Source: Thermoguttaceae bacterium | Lineage (GTDB): Bacteria > Planctomycetota > Planctomycetia > Pirellulales > Thermoguttaceae | NCBI GenBank assembly: GCA_017447865.1 | Contig: JAFSMO010000007.1 | Coordinates: 176,415 to 240,414 of the forward strand | Reading direction: 5' to 3' | Length of the DNA stretch: 64,000 bases | Part shown: one piece after another, positions 50,026 through 59,384 of the stretch | Layout of the letters: each line of letters begins with the position of its first letter | How positions within the stretch are numbered: the first letter of the stretch is position 1 | Translations under genes and position numbers: made by a program | The notes under the pieces: generated by a model | What the model was told of the DNA's origin: nothing | Seen by the model: the letters and a program-made list of their open reading frames with translations, nothing else | The model's database searches: none

Positions 50026-52113
50026 ATGTTCCGTTTTTTGATTCCCTTGACCGCTTTTGCCTCAACCCCTGAACCCACCAGCTGGGATTCCTTCGAGTTT
50101 GACGAAAGTGAGACAAAAATCGTAAAATTCATTGGTGATGAATCCGAGGTCGTCATTCCCGAAGGGGTGATGGAGGTCAGCTCTTTTGCGTTCGAGGGAT
50201 GCCGATCGCTGACGGACGTCGTTCTCCCCGAGGGCTTGCGGACGATTGGAGAAAGGACGTTCGCTGGCTGTAAATCCTTAAAGTCGCTCGCAGTTCCGGA
50301 TAGTCTGATGACCATTTGGTCCAGAGCGTTTTACAACTGCCCGGAGTTGAAAACCTGGTCGGTTTCCTCCGCCAATGCAAACTTCAAAAGCGATGGCCCC
50401 GCTTTGCTGACAAAAGACGGCAAAACCCTGGTCGTCTGTCAGGGGGCGGAAGGGGAATACCAGATCCCCGACGGCGTGACGAAAATTGAGGATTTCGCGT
50501 TCAGCGGCTGCCGCGGTGTGACGTCGGTCGCCCTGCCTGACAGCGTCGTGGAAGTAGGGATCGGGGCGTTTTCCGACTGCCTGGCCTTGAAAGAATGGAC
50601 GATTTCCGCCGCTCATCCCTGTTTTAAGAGCGAAGGAAGTCTCCTGCTCTCGAAAGACGGGAAAACGCTCATCGCCTGCCCGGACGCGGAGAACGAATGC
50701 CATATTCCGGACGGTGTGACGGCGATTGGAAACGGAGCGTTCTGCGGCTGTAATTTCTTAACGTACGTCACCATTCCTGACGGCGTAAAGGTGATCGGGA
50801 AAAGCGCTTTCTGGAAATGCCTTTCCTTGACGTTCGCCGTGATTCCCGAAGGGGTGACGGAGATTGGATACGATGCGTTCTTTGATTGCCAATCCTTGGT
50901 GTCCATTGAGATTCCTGAAAGTGTAACGGAGATAGGCTCGAGTGCGTTCTTTAATTGCAGTTCCCTGACTTCGATCACCATTCCCAAAGGGGTGAAGGAG
51001 ATTAAAGGTAGAACGTTCTCCAAGTGCGATTCCTTAAGATCGGTCGTCATTTCCGAAGGCGTAGAGAAGATCTGGGCAAGCGCGTTCTCGATGTGCAGTT
51101 CCCTGACGTCCATTGTCATTCCTGGCAGTGTCAGGAGGATCGAAACATGGGCGTTCCAGGCCTGTAGTTCCTTAACGTCTGTAGTCCTTTCCGAAGGTGT
51201 GACGGAAATTGGAGGCGAGGCGTTCAAGGGGTGCGTTTCCCTGGATTCAGTCACCATTCCCGATAGTGTCAAAGAAATCGTCGCCGGAGCGTTCGCCGAC
51301 TGTCCGGGCTTGAAAGAATGGTCCATTTCCCCCGCCAACCCCCATTTAAAGAGCGAAGGGATCGCCTTGCTGACCAAAGACGGCAAAGAATTGGTTGCCT
51401 GCCTGGATGCGGAAGGAGAATGCCGGATTCCCGACGGCGTGACGGGGATTTGGGCCGGGGCATTTAGTGGCTGCCATTCCTTAACGTCCATCGTGATTCC
51501 CAAAAGTGTGACGGAGATTGGAGAGAGCGCGTTCTCTGCCTGCAGTTCTCTGAAGTCCATCGAGATCCCTGAAGGAGTGACCCGGATCGAGGACGCGACA
51601 TTCATGAACTGCCATTCCTTAACGTCCATCGTTATTCCTGAAAGTGTGACGGAGATTGGGCATGGCGCGTTCTGGTCCTGCATTTCCCTGCAGTCCATCG
51701 AGATTCCGGCGAGCGTGACAAAGATTGATGATAGCGTGTTCTTTGGCTGTGATTCTTTGCAATCGGCCGTCATTTCCAACGGCGTGACAGAGATCCCAAG
51801 GATGATGTTCGTCAAGTGCGGTTCCTTAACGTCCGTCACCATTCCCGGAAGCGTGAAGTCCATCGGCAAATTAGCGTTCGGCGAATGCCTTTCCTTAACG
51901 TCGATCGTTCTTCCCGAAGGTCTGATGAAAATCGACGTGATTGCGTTTAAAGGGTGCAGTTCGTTAACGTCCGTCGAGATTTCTGGAAGCGGGACCGAAA
52001 TTAAAAGGTGGGCGTTTCAGGACTGTCCGAACCTGACGATCCACGCTCCGGCAGGCTCAGAAGCCGAGAAATACGCGAAAAGGAACGAGATCCCGTTTAA
52101 AATCAGGAATTAG
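50026..52113 (+). CDS. BspA-type leucine-rich-repeat protein, cluster member 3
   Basis: 695 residues. Leader MFRFLIPLTAFASTPEPTSWDSFEF, then LRR_5 units with three islands (LKTWSVSSANANFKSDG, LKEWTISAAHPCFKSEG, LKEWSISPANPHLKSEG) and the cap CPNLTIHAPAGSEAEKYAKRN. It is most like member 2 across most of its length, but lacks a few units in the last third. The leader AAAATCGAAAGGTTCCGATA before the ATG is shared with member 5. No promoter of the family type is found in the 105-bp gap from member 2, which instead has GTTAGGAG repeats and a small hairpin. Confidence 0.87.
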   Translation: MFRFLIPLTAFASTPEPTSWDSFEFDESETKIVKFIGDESEVVIPEGVMEVSSFAFEGCRSLTDVVLPEGLRTIGERTFAGCKSLKSLAVPDSLMTIWSRAFYNCPELKTWSVSSANANFKSDGPALLTKDGKTLVVCQGAEGEYQIPDGVTKIEDFAFSGCRGVTSVALPDSVVEVGIGAFSDCLALKEWTISAAHPCFKSEGSLLLSKDGKTLIACPDAENECHIPDGVTAIGNGAFCGCNFLTYVTIPDGVKVIGKSAFWKCLSLTFAVIPEGVTEIGYDAFFDCQSLVSIEIPESVTEIGSSAFFNCSSLTSITIPKGVKEIKGRTFSKCDSLRSVVISEGVEKIWASAFSMCSSLTSIVIPGSVRRIETWAFQACSSLTSVVLSEGVTEIGGEAFKGCVSLDSVTIPDSVKEIVAGAFADCPGLKEWSISPANPHLKSEGIALLTKDGKELVACLDAEGECRIPDGVTGIWAGAFSGCHSLTSIVIPKSVTEIGESAFSACSSLKSIEIPEGVTRIEDATFMNCHSLTSIVIPESVTEIGHGAFWSCISLQSIEIPASVTKIDDSVFFGCDSLQSAVISNGVTEIPRMMFVKCGSLTSVTIPGSVKSIGKLAFGECLSLTSIVLPEGLMKIDVIAFKGCSSLTSVEISGSGTEIKRWAFQDCPNLTIHAPAGSEAEKYAKRNEIPFKIRN

Positions 52114-52148
52114 GAGTTGCGCTGCTTGCAGAAAGACTTTATCCCGTA

Positions 52149-52165
52149 AAAAGCCGGAGGCTTTT
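52149..52165. terminator. Small AAAAGCC/GGCTTTT hairpin between LRR genes
   Basis: AAAAGCC (52149-52155), GGA loop, GGCTTTT (52159-52165); the same stem as at 49969 with a changed loop. Confidence 0.4.
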
Positions 52166-52198
52166 CCAACTTCTGACTTCCACCGAAAGGATCCGACA

Positions 52199-54631
52199 AT
52201 GTACCGTTTTTTAATTCCACTGGCCGTGTTTGCCTCAACTCCTCAACCCACCAGATGGGACTCTTTCATGTGGGATGAGGGTGGGGTAAAACTCTTAAAA
52301 TTCATCGGAGACGAAACCGAGGTCGTCATTCCTTATGGCGTGACGACGATCGGGGATGGGGCGTTTGCGGACTGTAGTTTCTTAACGTCGGTCGTCATTC
52401 CCGAAACGGTGAAGGATATCGGTAAGAGTACGTTCTCTGGCTGCGAATCCTTAACGTCGGCCGTCATTCCCGGAAGCGTGGAAAAAATTGGGCCGTGCGT
52501 GTTTTTTAACTGCATTTCCCTGAAATCCATTACCATTCCCGAGGGCGTGACGGAGATTGGAGAGTATGCGTTCACTGCCTGTAGTTCCTTGGTCTCGTTT
52601 GTAATTCCCGATAGTCTGAAGGAGATTGGAACCGGAGCGTTTGCCGGCTGTCTGGAGTTGAAAGAATGGACCATTTCTCCCGATCATCCGGTTTTTAAGA
52701 GCGACGGGATCGCGCTGCTCTCAAAAGACGGTAAAGTATTGGTTGCCTGTCCGGGCGCAGAGGAAGAATACAGGATCCCCGACGGCGTGACGGAGATTGA
52801 AGAAGAGGCGTTCCATGGCTGCCAGCTCTTAACTTCCGTCTTCATTCCTGATAGCGTGGAGAAATTTGGAAGAGGCGCGTTCGCCTGTTGCCCCGAGTTG
52901 AAAGAATGGTCCACCTCCGCCACACATCCCTGTTTTATGGGCGATGGTGCCGTTTTGTTGTCAAAAGACGGCAAAACACTGATTCTCTGCCCGGGTACCG
53001 GGGAAGAATACCAGATTCCCGACGGCGTGACGAAGATCGGAGACGGGGCGTTCTATAGCTGCTGTTTCCTTTCGTATGTCATCATTCCAGAAGGCGTGAC
53101 GGAGATTGGAGAGAATGCGTTTGGGGGCTGCAGATCCTTGACGTTCATCGTCTTTCCCGAAAGCATGACCAAAATTGGGAACAATGCGTTCTGCCGGTGT
53201 GATTCCTTAAAGTCTGTCGAGATCCCAGACGGCGTGACGGAGATTGGTGAGCAGGCGTTTGAGGAGTGTGATGTCTTAATGTCGGTCGTCATTCCCAAAG
53301 GCGTGAGGGAGATCCGAAAACGTACATTTTGCGACTGCAAAGCCTTGACGTCGGTCGTGATTCCCGAAGGCGTAACGGAGATTGGAGACGAAGCGTTCTG
53401 CAGGTGTCACTCCTTAACGTCGGTCGTGATTCCCGAAGGCGTAACGGAGATTGGAGACGAAGCGTTCTGCAGGTGTCACTCCTTAACGTCGGTCAGGATT
53501 CCCGAAGGCGTGACAAAGCTCGGAGACAGGGTGTTCAGTAACTGTGATTCTTTAACGTCATTCGTGATTCCCGAAAGCGTGACCGAGATCGGTGGGCGGT
53601 TGTTTTTCAGATGTACATCCTTAACCTCGGTCGTCTTTCCCAAAAGCGTGAAGGATTATCGATTCGATGCCTTCTTTGATTGCAGTTCCTTAATCTCGGT
53701 CGTTATTCCCGACGGCACGACAGAGATTGGCATGGGGGCGTTTGCCCGCTGTGTTTCCTTAAAGTCGGTCGTCATTCCTGACAGTGTAAGGAGAATTGTA
53801 GGAGGTGCGTTTTGGGGCTGTACTTCCCTGACGTCGGTCGTCATTCCTGAAGGCGTGACGGAAATTGGTTCCGCAGCATTCTGCAGGTGCAGTTCCTTAA
53901 CGTCCGTGGTCATTCCTGACAGTGTCAAAGAAATTCCAGGCAATCCATTTACAGGTTGTTTGAAGTTGAAAGAATGGCCCATTTCCCCCACCAACCCCTA
54001 TTTTAAGAGTGATGGGGGCGTCCTGCTGACCAAAGATGGCAAAGAATTGCTTATCTGTCTGGATACGGTGGAAGAATACCGGATTCCCGAAGGAGTGACA
54101 AAGATTAAAGAGCATGCGTTTTCCGGGTGTAATTCCTTAACGTCTGTCGGGATTCCTGAAAGTGTGGTGGACATTGGAAGAGAGGCGTTTTTCGCGTGTA
54201 AATCCTTAAAGTCCATCGTGATTCCGGAAGGCGTGAAGAAGATAGATGTACAGACATTTTGGAACTGCACATCCCTGACCTCCGTCGTGATTCCGGGAAG
54301 CGTGGAGAGTATTGGGTTAATGGCTTTTTCAGGCTGCAGTTCCTTAAAGTCCATCGTGATTTCCAAAGGCTTGACGAATATTGATGGTCGGGCATTCGAA
54401 AACTGCACTTCCTTAACGACCATCGAGATTCCTGAAAGCGTTACGAGTATTGGGAAAGGCGCTTTCACTGGCTGCAGTTCGTTAACGTCCGTCGGGATTC
54501 CGGCAAGCGTGACGGAGATCCAATTGTGGGCGTTCAAGGACTGTCCAAACCTGACCATCCACGCGCCGGCAGGGTCCGCAGCCGAAAAATACGCCAAAGA
54601 AAAAGAAATCCCGTTTAAAGTTAGGAGTTAG
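52199..54631 (+). CDS. BspA-type leucine-rich-repeat protein, cluster member 4 (longest)
   Basis: 810 residues, the longest of the cluster. Leader MYRFLIPLAVFASTPQPTRWDSFMW; three islands (LKEWTISPDHPVFKSDG, LKEWSTSATHPCFMGDG, LKEWPISPTNPYFKSDG); cap ending EIPFKVRS. It carries an exact tandem duplication of one 23-residue unit (EGVTEIGDEAFCRCHSLTSV twice) encoded by two identical 69-bp blocks (53348-53416 and 53417-53485). Over most of its length it is closely related to member 6 (57143), including a distinctive unit with KSVKDYRFDAFFDCSSL. GAAAGGATCC before the ATG is the ribosome binding site region. Confidence 0.87.
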   Translation: MYRFLIPLAVFASTPQPTRWDSFMWDEGGVKLLKFIGDETEVVIPYGVTTIGDGAFADCSFLTSVVIPETVKDIGKSTFSGCESLTSAVIPGSVEKIGPCVFFNCISLKSITIPEGVTEIGEYAFTACSSLVSFVIPDSLKEIGTGAFAGCLELKEWTISPDHPVFKSDGIALLSKDGKVLVACPGAEEEYRIPDGVTEIEEEAFHGCQLLTSVFIPDSVEKFGRGAFACCPELKEWSTSATHPCFMGDGAVLLSKDGKTLILCPGTGEEYQIPDGVTKIGDGAFYSCCFLSYVIIPEGVTEIGENAFGGCRSLTFIVFPESMTKIGNNAFCRCDSLKSVEIPDGVTEIGEQAFEECDVLMSVVIPKGVREIRKRTFCDCKALTSVVIPEGVTEIGDEAFCRCHSLTSVVIPEGVTEIGDEAFCRCHSLTSVRIPEGVTKLGDRVFSNCDSLTSFVIPESVTEIGGRLFFRCTSLTSVVFPKSVKDYRFDAFFDCSSLISVVIPDGTTEIGMGAFARCVSLKSVVIPDSVRRIVGGAFWGCTSLTSVVIPEGVTEIGSAAFCRCSSLTSVVIPDSVKEIPGNPFTGCLKLKEWPISPTNPYFKSDGGVLLTKDGKELLICLDTVEEYRIPEGVTKIKEHAFSGCNSLTSVGIPESVVDIGREAFFACKSLKSIVIPEGVKKIDVQTFWNCTSLTSVVIPGSVESIGLMAFSGCSSLKSIVISKGLTNIDGRAFENCTSLTTIEIPESVTSIGKGAFTGCSSLTSVGIPASVTEIQLWAFKDCPNLTIHAPAGSAAEKYAKEKEIPFKVRS
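53348..53485 (+). repeat. Exact 69-bp tandem duplication inside LRR member 4
   Basis: Positions 53348-53416 and 53417-53485 are identical, adding one 23-residue repeat unit. The next unit begins at 53486 and differs after 8 bp. Confidence 0.9.
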
Positions 54632-54730
54632 GAATTGAAAATATGGAAGGACGTCTTTCTTCAAGCAGCGTTACGCGCCAGCACAACTCCTCACTCCTCA
54701 CTCCTCACTAAAATCGAAAGGTTCCGCTAA

Positions 54731-57022
54731 ATGTTTCGTTTTTTAATTCCACTGACCGTTTATGCCTCAACTCCTCAACCCACCAGCTGGGACTCCTTCG
54801 AGTGGGATGAGGATGGGGTTAAAATCGTAAAATTCATCGGAGACGAAACCGAGGTCGTCATTCCCTATGGGACGAAGGGGATCAAGGATAGTGCGTTTGA
54901 GGACTGCGCTTCCTTAACGTCGGTCGTGATTCCCGAAAGCGTGAGGTGGATTGAAAAACGTGCGTTCGCTGGCTGCAAATCCCTGAGGTCGGTCGTCATT
55001 CCCGAAGGGGTAGTGGCGATTGAAGTGTGTGCGTTCGAGGGGTGCCAGTCTTTGACGTCGGTCGCCATTCCTGAAGGCGTGCCAAAAATCGTGTCTTCAA
55101 CGTTTAATTACTGCACTTCCTTAACCTCGATCTTCATTCCCTACACTATAAAGGAAATTGAAGAAAGAGCATTTGCCGGTTGCCACGCGTTGAAAGAATG
55201 GTCCGTCTCTCGCGATAATTTTGCGTTCAGGAGCGATGGAGTGGCTTTGCTTTCCATGGACGGCAAAACTCTGGTTGCCTGCCCTGGCGCAGAGGGAACG
55301 TATCAGATCCCCGATGGGGTGACGGAGATCAAGGAAGGGGCGTTTACCGGCTGCCGTTCCCTGACGTCGGTCATCATTCCCGACAGTGTGGAGAAAATCG
55401 GAAAAGGTGCGTTTGCTGACTGTCCGGAGCTGAGCAAATGGATCATTTCTCCAGATCATCCCTTTTTAAAGTGCGAAGGGAATGTCCTGCTTTCAAAAGA
55501 CGGGAAAACTTTTGTTCTCTGTTTGGGAGTGGCGGGGAAATACCAGATCCCCGACGGCGTGACGAAAATCGGAGGGGGAGCCTTTTACGGCTGCGAATCC
55601 TTATTGCATGTCATCATTCCCGAGGGCGTGACGGAAATCGAAGAAGAAGCCTTCTACGAGTGCAGTTCCCTGACGTCCAGCGTCTTTCCGGACAGCTTGA
55701 CGAAGATCGGAGGCTGGGCGTTCAACGGCTGCAGATCTTTAACTTCCGTCGAGATCCCTGAAGGCGTGACGGAGATCGGTGAAGGGGCGTTTGTGGACTG
55801 CGATTCCTTGACGTCGATCGTCCTTCCCGACAGCGTGAAGGTCATTGGCATGTGGGCGTTTTGTATGTGTAAGTCCTTAATATCGGTCACGATCCCCGAC
55901 GGTGTGGAGGAGATCGTGGATGATGTGTTCAAAGGTTGCAGTTCCCTGGTGTCGGCCGTCATTCCCCAAAGCGTGAAGAAGATCGGAGACGGTGCGTTCA
56001 ATGAGTGCAGCGCCTTAATGTCGATCGTGCTCCCCGATGGGGTGACGGAGATCGGTGAGTGGGCGTTTAGGGACTGCGAGTCCTTAATGTCGATCGTGCT
56101 CCCCGATGGGGTGACGGAGATCGGTGAGTGGGCGTTTAGCTACTGCGAGTCCTTAACGACGGTCGTGATCCCCGATGGGGTGACGGAGATCGGTGAAGGG
56201 GCGTTTGCCGGCTGCGTGGCGTTGAAAGAATGGACCGTTTCCCCCACCCATCCCCATTTCAGGAGCGAGGGATGCGCCTTGCTGACCAAAGACGGCAAAA
56301 AGCTGCTTTATTGCCCGGGAGCAGAGGGGGAATACCTGATCCCCGACGGCGTGACGAAAATCGGAGGGGGAGCCTTTTACGGCTGCGAATCCTTATTGTA
56401 TGTCATCATTCCCGAGGGCGTGACGGAAATCGAAGATGAAGCCTTCTACAAGTGCAGTTCCCTGACGTTCTGCATCTTTCCGGACAGCTTGACGAAGATC
56501 GGAGGCTCGGCGTTCTGCAACTGCGAGTCCTTGATGTCGGTCGTCATTTCCAAAGGTGTAACGAAGATCGGAGACCATGCGTTTATGGGGGCCGTTTCTT
56601 TAGAGTCCGTCGTGATCCCGGAAACCGTGACCGAGATTGGCAAGAAAGCATTTCAGGGCTGCGATTCGCTTACGTCCGTCGTGATTCCTGGAAGCGTGGA
56701 AAATTTGGGAGAGTCGGCATTCGCAGACTGCAAGTCCTTAACCTCGGCCGTCATTTCCAAAGGCGTGAAGGAGATCGGAAAATGTGCGTTTGAAAACTGC
56801 ACTTCCTTGACCTCCATCGTGATCCCCGAAGGCGTAACGAAAATTGAAAGGGAGACATTCAAGGCCTGCAGATCGTTAACGTCCGTCGAGATTCCTGAGA
56901 GCGTGAAGGATATCCAGCTGTGGGCGTTCAAGAACTGTCCGCACCTGACGATTTACGCCCCGGCAGGATCCGAGGCCGAGAGATACGCCAAAGAAAAAGA
57001 GATCCCGTTCAAGGCGAAATAG
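54731..57022 (+). CDS. BspA-type leucine-rich-repeat protein, cluster member 5
   Basis: 763 residues. Leader MFRFLIPLTVYASTPQPTSWDSFEW; three islands (LKEWSVSRDNFAFRSDG, LSKWIISPDHPFLKCEG, LKEWTVSPTHPHFRSEG); cap ending EIPFKAK. Two units in the middle (56019-56087 and 56088-56156) differ at only a few bases, and a longer block of about 185 bp (55546-55731) recurs at 56338-56523 with few changes, so parts were duplicated within the gene after the cluster formed. It is likely the last gene of the four-gene unit starting at 47632, since a hairpin repeat and a new promoter follow. Confidence 0.87.
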   Translation: MFRFLIPLTVYASTPQPTSWDSFEWDEDGVKIVKFIGDETEVVIPYGTKGIKDSAFEDCASLTSVVIPESVRWIEKRAFAGCKSLRSVVIPEGVVAIEVCAFEGCQSLTSVAIPEGVPKIVSSTFNYCTSLTSIFIPYTIKEIEERAFAGCHALKEWSVSRDNFAFRSDGVALLSMDGKTLVACPGAEGTYQIPDGVTEIKEGAFTGCRSLTSVIIPDSVEKIGKGAFADCPELSKWIISPDHPFLKCEGNVLLSKDGKTFVLCLGVAGKYQIPDGVTKIGGGAFYGCESLLHVIIPEGVTEIEEEAFYECSSLTSSVFPDSLTKIGGWAFNGCRSLTSVEIPEGVTEIGEGAFVDCDSLTSIVLPDSVKVIGMWAFCMCKSLISVTIPDGVEEIVDDVFKGCSSLVSAVIPQSVKKIGDGAFNECSALMSIVLPDGVTEIGEWAFRDCESLMSIVLPDGVTEIGEWAFSYCESLTTVVIPDGVTEIGEGAFAGCVALKEWTVSPTHPHFRSEGCALLTKDGKKLLYCPGAEGEYLIPDGVTKIGGGAFYGCESLLYVIIPEGVTEIEDEAFYKCSSLTFCIFPDSLTKIGGSAFCNCESLMSVVISKGVTKIGDHAFMGAVSLESVVIPETVTEIGKKAFQGCDSLTSVVIPGSVENLGESAFADCKSLTSAVISKGVKEIGKCAFENCTSLTSIVIPEGVTKIERETFKACRSLTSVEIPESVKDIQLWAFKNCPHLTIYAPAGSEAERYAKEKEIPFKAK

Positions 57023-57033
57023 ATTCAGGATTT

Positions 57034-57062
57034 ACGAGCGGGGTCAGGCATGGCCCCATAAA
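57034..57062 (+). repeat. Covarying-stem hairpin repeat before an LRR promoter
   Basis: ACGAGCGGGGTCAGGCATGG then CCCCATAAA: GGGGTCA pairs with TGGCCCC through one U-G wobble. Same place relative to the promoter as the copy at 47523. Confidence 0.75.
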
Positions 57063-57072
57063 ATCCCCCCCC

Positions 57073-57100
57073 TTGCAAAAATTGTTGTTTTCTGTTAAAT
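57073..57100 (+). promoter_or_regulatory. LRR-family promoter, copy 4
   Basis: TTGCAA (57073-57078), 16 nt, TTAAAT (57095-57100), with the C-run before it and a TTTCTTTACTTAAAGAGGGC run after it. Confidence 0.5.
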
Positions 57101-57142
57101 TTAAACAAACGTTAATTTCTTTACTTAAAGAGGGCTCGTTAA

Positions 57143-59374
57143 ATGTTCCGTTTTTTGATTCAACTGACCGCTTTTTCATCAACCCCTGAACCCACCAGTT
57201 GGGAGTCCTTTGAATTGGATGAGAGTGGAACCAATATTGTGAAATTCATCGGAGACGAAACCGATGTCGTCATTCCTTATGGCGTGTATGTGATTTTTGA
57301 ATGCGCGTTTGAGGGCTGCAGTTCCTTAAAGTCGGTCGTCATTCCCGAAAGCGTGATAGCGATTGGCGTCAGGGCTTTTGAGGGCTGCGAATCCTTGACG
57401 TCGGTCGTGGTTCCCAAAAGCTTGGGAAAAATTGAACCGTTTATGTTTTTTTGCTGCAGTTCCTTGAAGTCCGTCGTCATTGCTGAAGGAATAGAGGAGA
57501 TTGGAGAGCACGCGTTCACTGGTTGCATTTCCCTGACCTCGTTTGTCATTCCCGATAGTCTGAAGGAGATTGGAACCGGGGCATTTGCCAGCTGTCTGGA
57601 TTTGAAAGAATGGATCATTTCTCCCGATCATCCGGTTTTTAAGAGCGACGGGATCGCGCTGCTCTCAAAAGATGGTAAATCATTGGTCGCCTGTCCGGGT
57701 GCAGAGGAAGAATACAGGATCCCCGACGGCGTGACGGAGATTGAAGAAGAGGCGTTCCATGGCTGCCAGCTCTTAACTTCCATCTACATTCCCGACAGCG
57801 TGGAGAGAATTGGCAGTGGAGCGTTTGCCTTCTGTCCCAAGTTGAATGAATTGTCCACTTCCCCCACGAATCCCTGTTTTAAAGGTGATGGTGGCATTTT
57901 GTTGTCAAAAGACGGTAAAACGTTGATTCTCTGCCCGAGTGTAGTGGAAGAATACCAGATCCCCGACGGCGTGACGAAGATCGGAGACGGGGCGTTCTCC
58001 GGCTGTTGTTTTCTGTCGTATGCCATCATTCCTGAAGGCGCGACGGAGATCGGAGAGAATGCGTTTATGGGGTGCAATTCCCTGGCGTTTATCATCATTC
58101 CTGAAAGTGTGACCAAAATTGGAAACAATGCGTTCTGTCAGTGTAGTTCCTTAGAGACGGTCGAGATCCCCGACGGCGTGACGGAGATTGGAGAGCAGAT
58201 GTTTGAGGGCTGTGAATCCTTAAAGTCGGTCAACATTCCCAAGGGCGTGAGGGAGATTGGAAAACGTGCGTTTTACGGCTGCAGTTCTTTGACATCCGTT
58301 GTCATTCCCGAGAGCGTAACGACGATCGGAGACGAAGCGTTTGCCGGGTGCCATTCTTTAACGTCGGTCAAGATTCCCGAAAGCGTGACAAAGATCGGAA
58401 ACTGTGCGTTCAATAACTGCAGTTCTCTAACGTCATTCGTGATCCCCGAGAATGTGACGGAGATCGGTTCGTCGTTGTTTTCCAGATGTAAATCCTTAAC
58501 CTCGGTCGTCTTTCCCAAAAGAGTGAAGGATTATCGATTCGATGCGTTTCGTTATTGCAGCTCTTTAACGTCGGTCGTTATTCCCGACGGCGTGACAGAG
58601 CTTGCATTGGGGGCTTGTGCCGAGTGTAGTTCCCTAAAGTCGGTCGTCTTTCCTGCCAGTCTAAGGAAAATTGGAGGAGGGGCGTTTTGGGACTGTACTT
58701 CTCTGAAGTCGGTCGTTATTCCTGAAGGCGTGACGGAAATTGGTCACAGGGCATTCTTCAGGTGCAGATCCTTAACGTCCGTTACCATTCCGGACAGTGT
58801 CGAGATAATTTCAGGCAATCCTTTTGCTGGTTGTTTGAAGTTGAAAGAATGGCCCATTTCCCCCACCAGTCCCTATTTTAAGAGGGATGGGTGTGTCCTG
58901 TTGACCAAAGATGGCAAAGAATTGCTTTCCTCTCTGGAAACGGTCGAAGAATACCGTATTCCTGAAGGCGTGACAAAGATTAAAGAGCATGCGTTTTCCG
59001 AGTGCAATTCCTTAACGTCTGTCGAGATTCCTGGAAGTGTGGTGGAGATTGAGGACGAGGCGTTTTACTCGTGTGAATCCTTAAAGTCCATCGTGATTTC
59101 GGAAGGCGTGAAGACTATTGGAATGAGGACTTTTTCTGGCTGCAGTTCCCTAACGTCCATTGTGATCCCCGAAGGCGTGACGGAGATCGGTTCTCGGGCA
59201 TTTGAAGACTGCAGTTCCTTAACGTCCATCGAGATTCCAGCCAGCGTGACGGAGATAGGAATTTATGCGTTCATGGAATGCCCGAACCTGACGATTTACG
59301 CCCCGGCAGGGTCAGCGGCCGAACGATACGCCAAAGATAAAGAGATCCCGTTTAAGGTCAGGAGTGAGGAGTGA
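57143..59374 (+). CDS. BspA-type leucine-rich-repeat protein, cluster member 6
   Basis: 743 residues. Leader MFRFLIQLTAFSSTPEPTSWESFEL; three islands (LKEWIISPDHPVFKSDG, LNELSTSPTNPCFKGDG, LKEWPISPTSPYFKRDG); cap ending EIPFKVRSEE. It is a close relative of member 4, with stretches such as the EIEEEAFHGCQLLTS unit nearly unchanged at the DNA level. The last three residues come from the ggagtgaggagtga repeat running over the stop codon. The next LRR gene starts 10 bp later, so the two are surely co-transcribed. AGAGGGC is the ribosome binding site. Confidence 0.87.
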   Translation: MFRFLIQLTAFSSTPEPTSWESFELDESGTNIVKFIGDETDVVIPYGVYVIFECAFEGCSSLKSVVIPESVIAIGVRAFEGCESLTSVVVPKSLGKIEPFMFFCCSSLKSVVIAEGIEEIGEHAFTGCISLTSFVIPDSLKEIGTGAFASCLDLKEWIISPDHPVFKSDGIALLSKDGKSLVACPGAEEEYRIPDGVTEIEEEAFHGCQLLTSIYIPDSVERIGSGAFAFCPKLNELSTSPTNPCFKGDGGILLSKDGKTLILCPSVVEEYQIPDGVTKIGDGAFSGCCFLSYAIIPEGATEIGENAFMGCNSLAFIIIPESVTKIGNNAFCQCSSLETVEIPDGVTEIGEQMFEGCESLKSVNIPKGVREIGKRAFYGCSSLTSVVIPESVTTIGDEAFAGCHSLTSVKIPESVTKIGNCAFNNCSSLTSFVIPENVTEIGSSLFSRCKSLTSVVFPKRVKDYRFDAFRYCSSLTSVVIPDGVTELALGACAECSSLKSVVFPASLRKIGGGAFWDCTSLKSVVIPEGVTEIGHRAFFRCRSLTSVTIPDSVEIISGNPFAGCLKLKEWPISPTSPYFKRDGCVLLTKDGKELLSSLETVEEYRIPEGVTKIKEHAFSECNSLTSVEIPGSVVEIEDEAFYSCESLKSIVISEGVKTIGMRTFSGCSSLTSIVIPEGVTEIGSRAFEDCSSLTSIEIPASVTEIGIYAFMECPNLTIYAPAGSAAERYAKDKEIPFKVRSEE

Positions 59375-59384
59375 GGTTCCTGTA

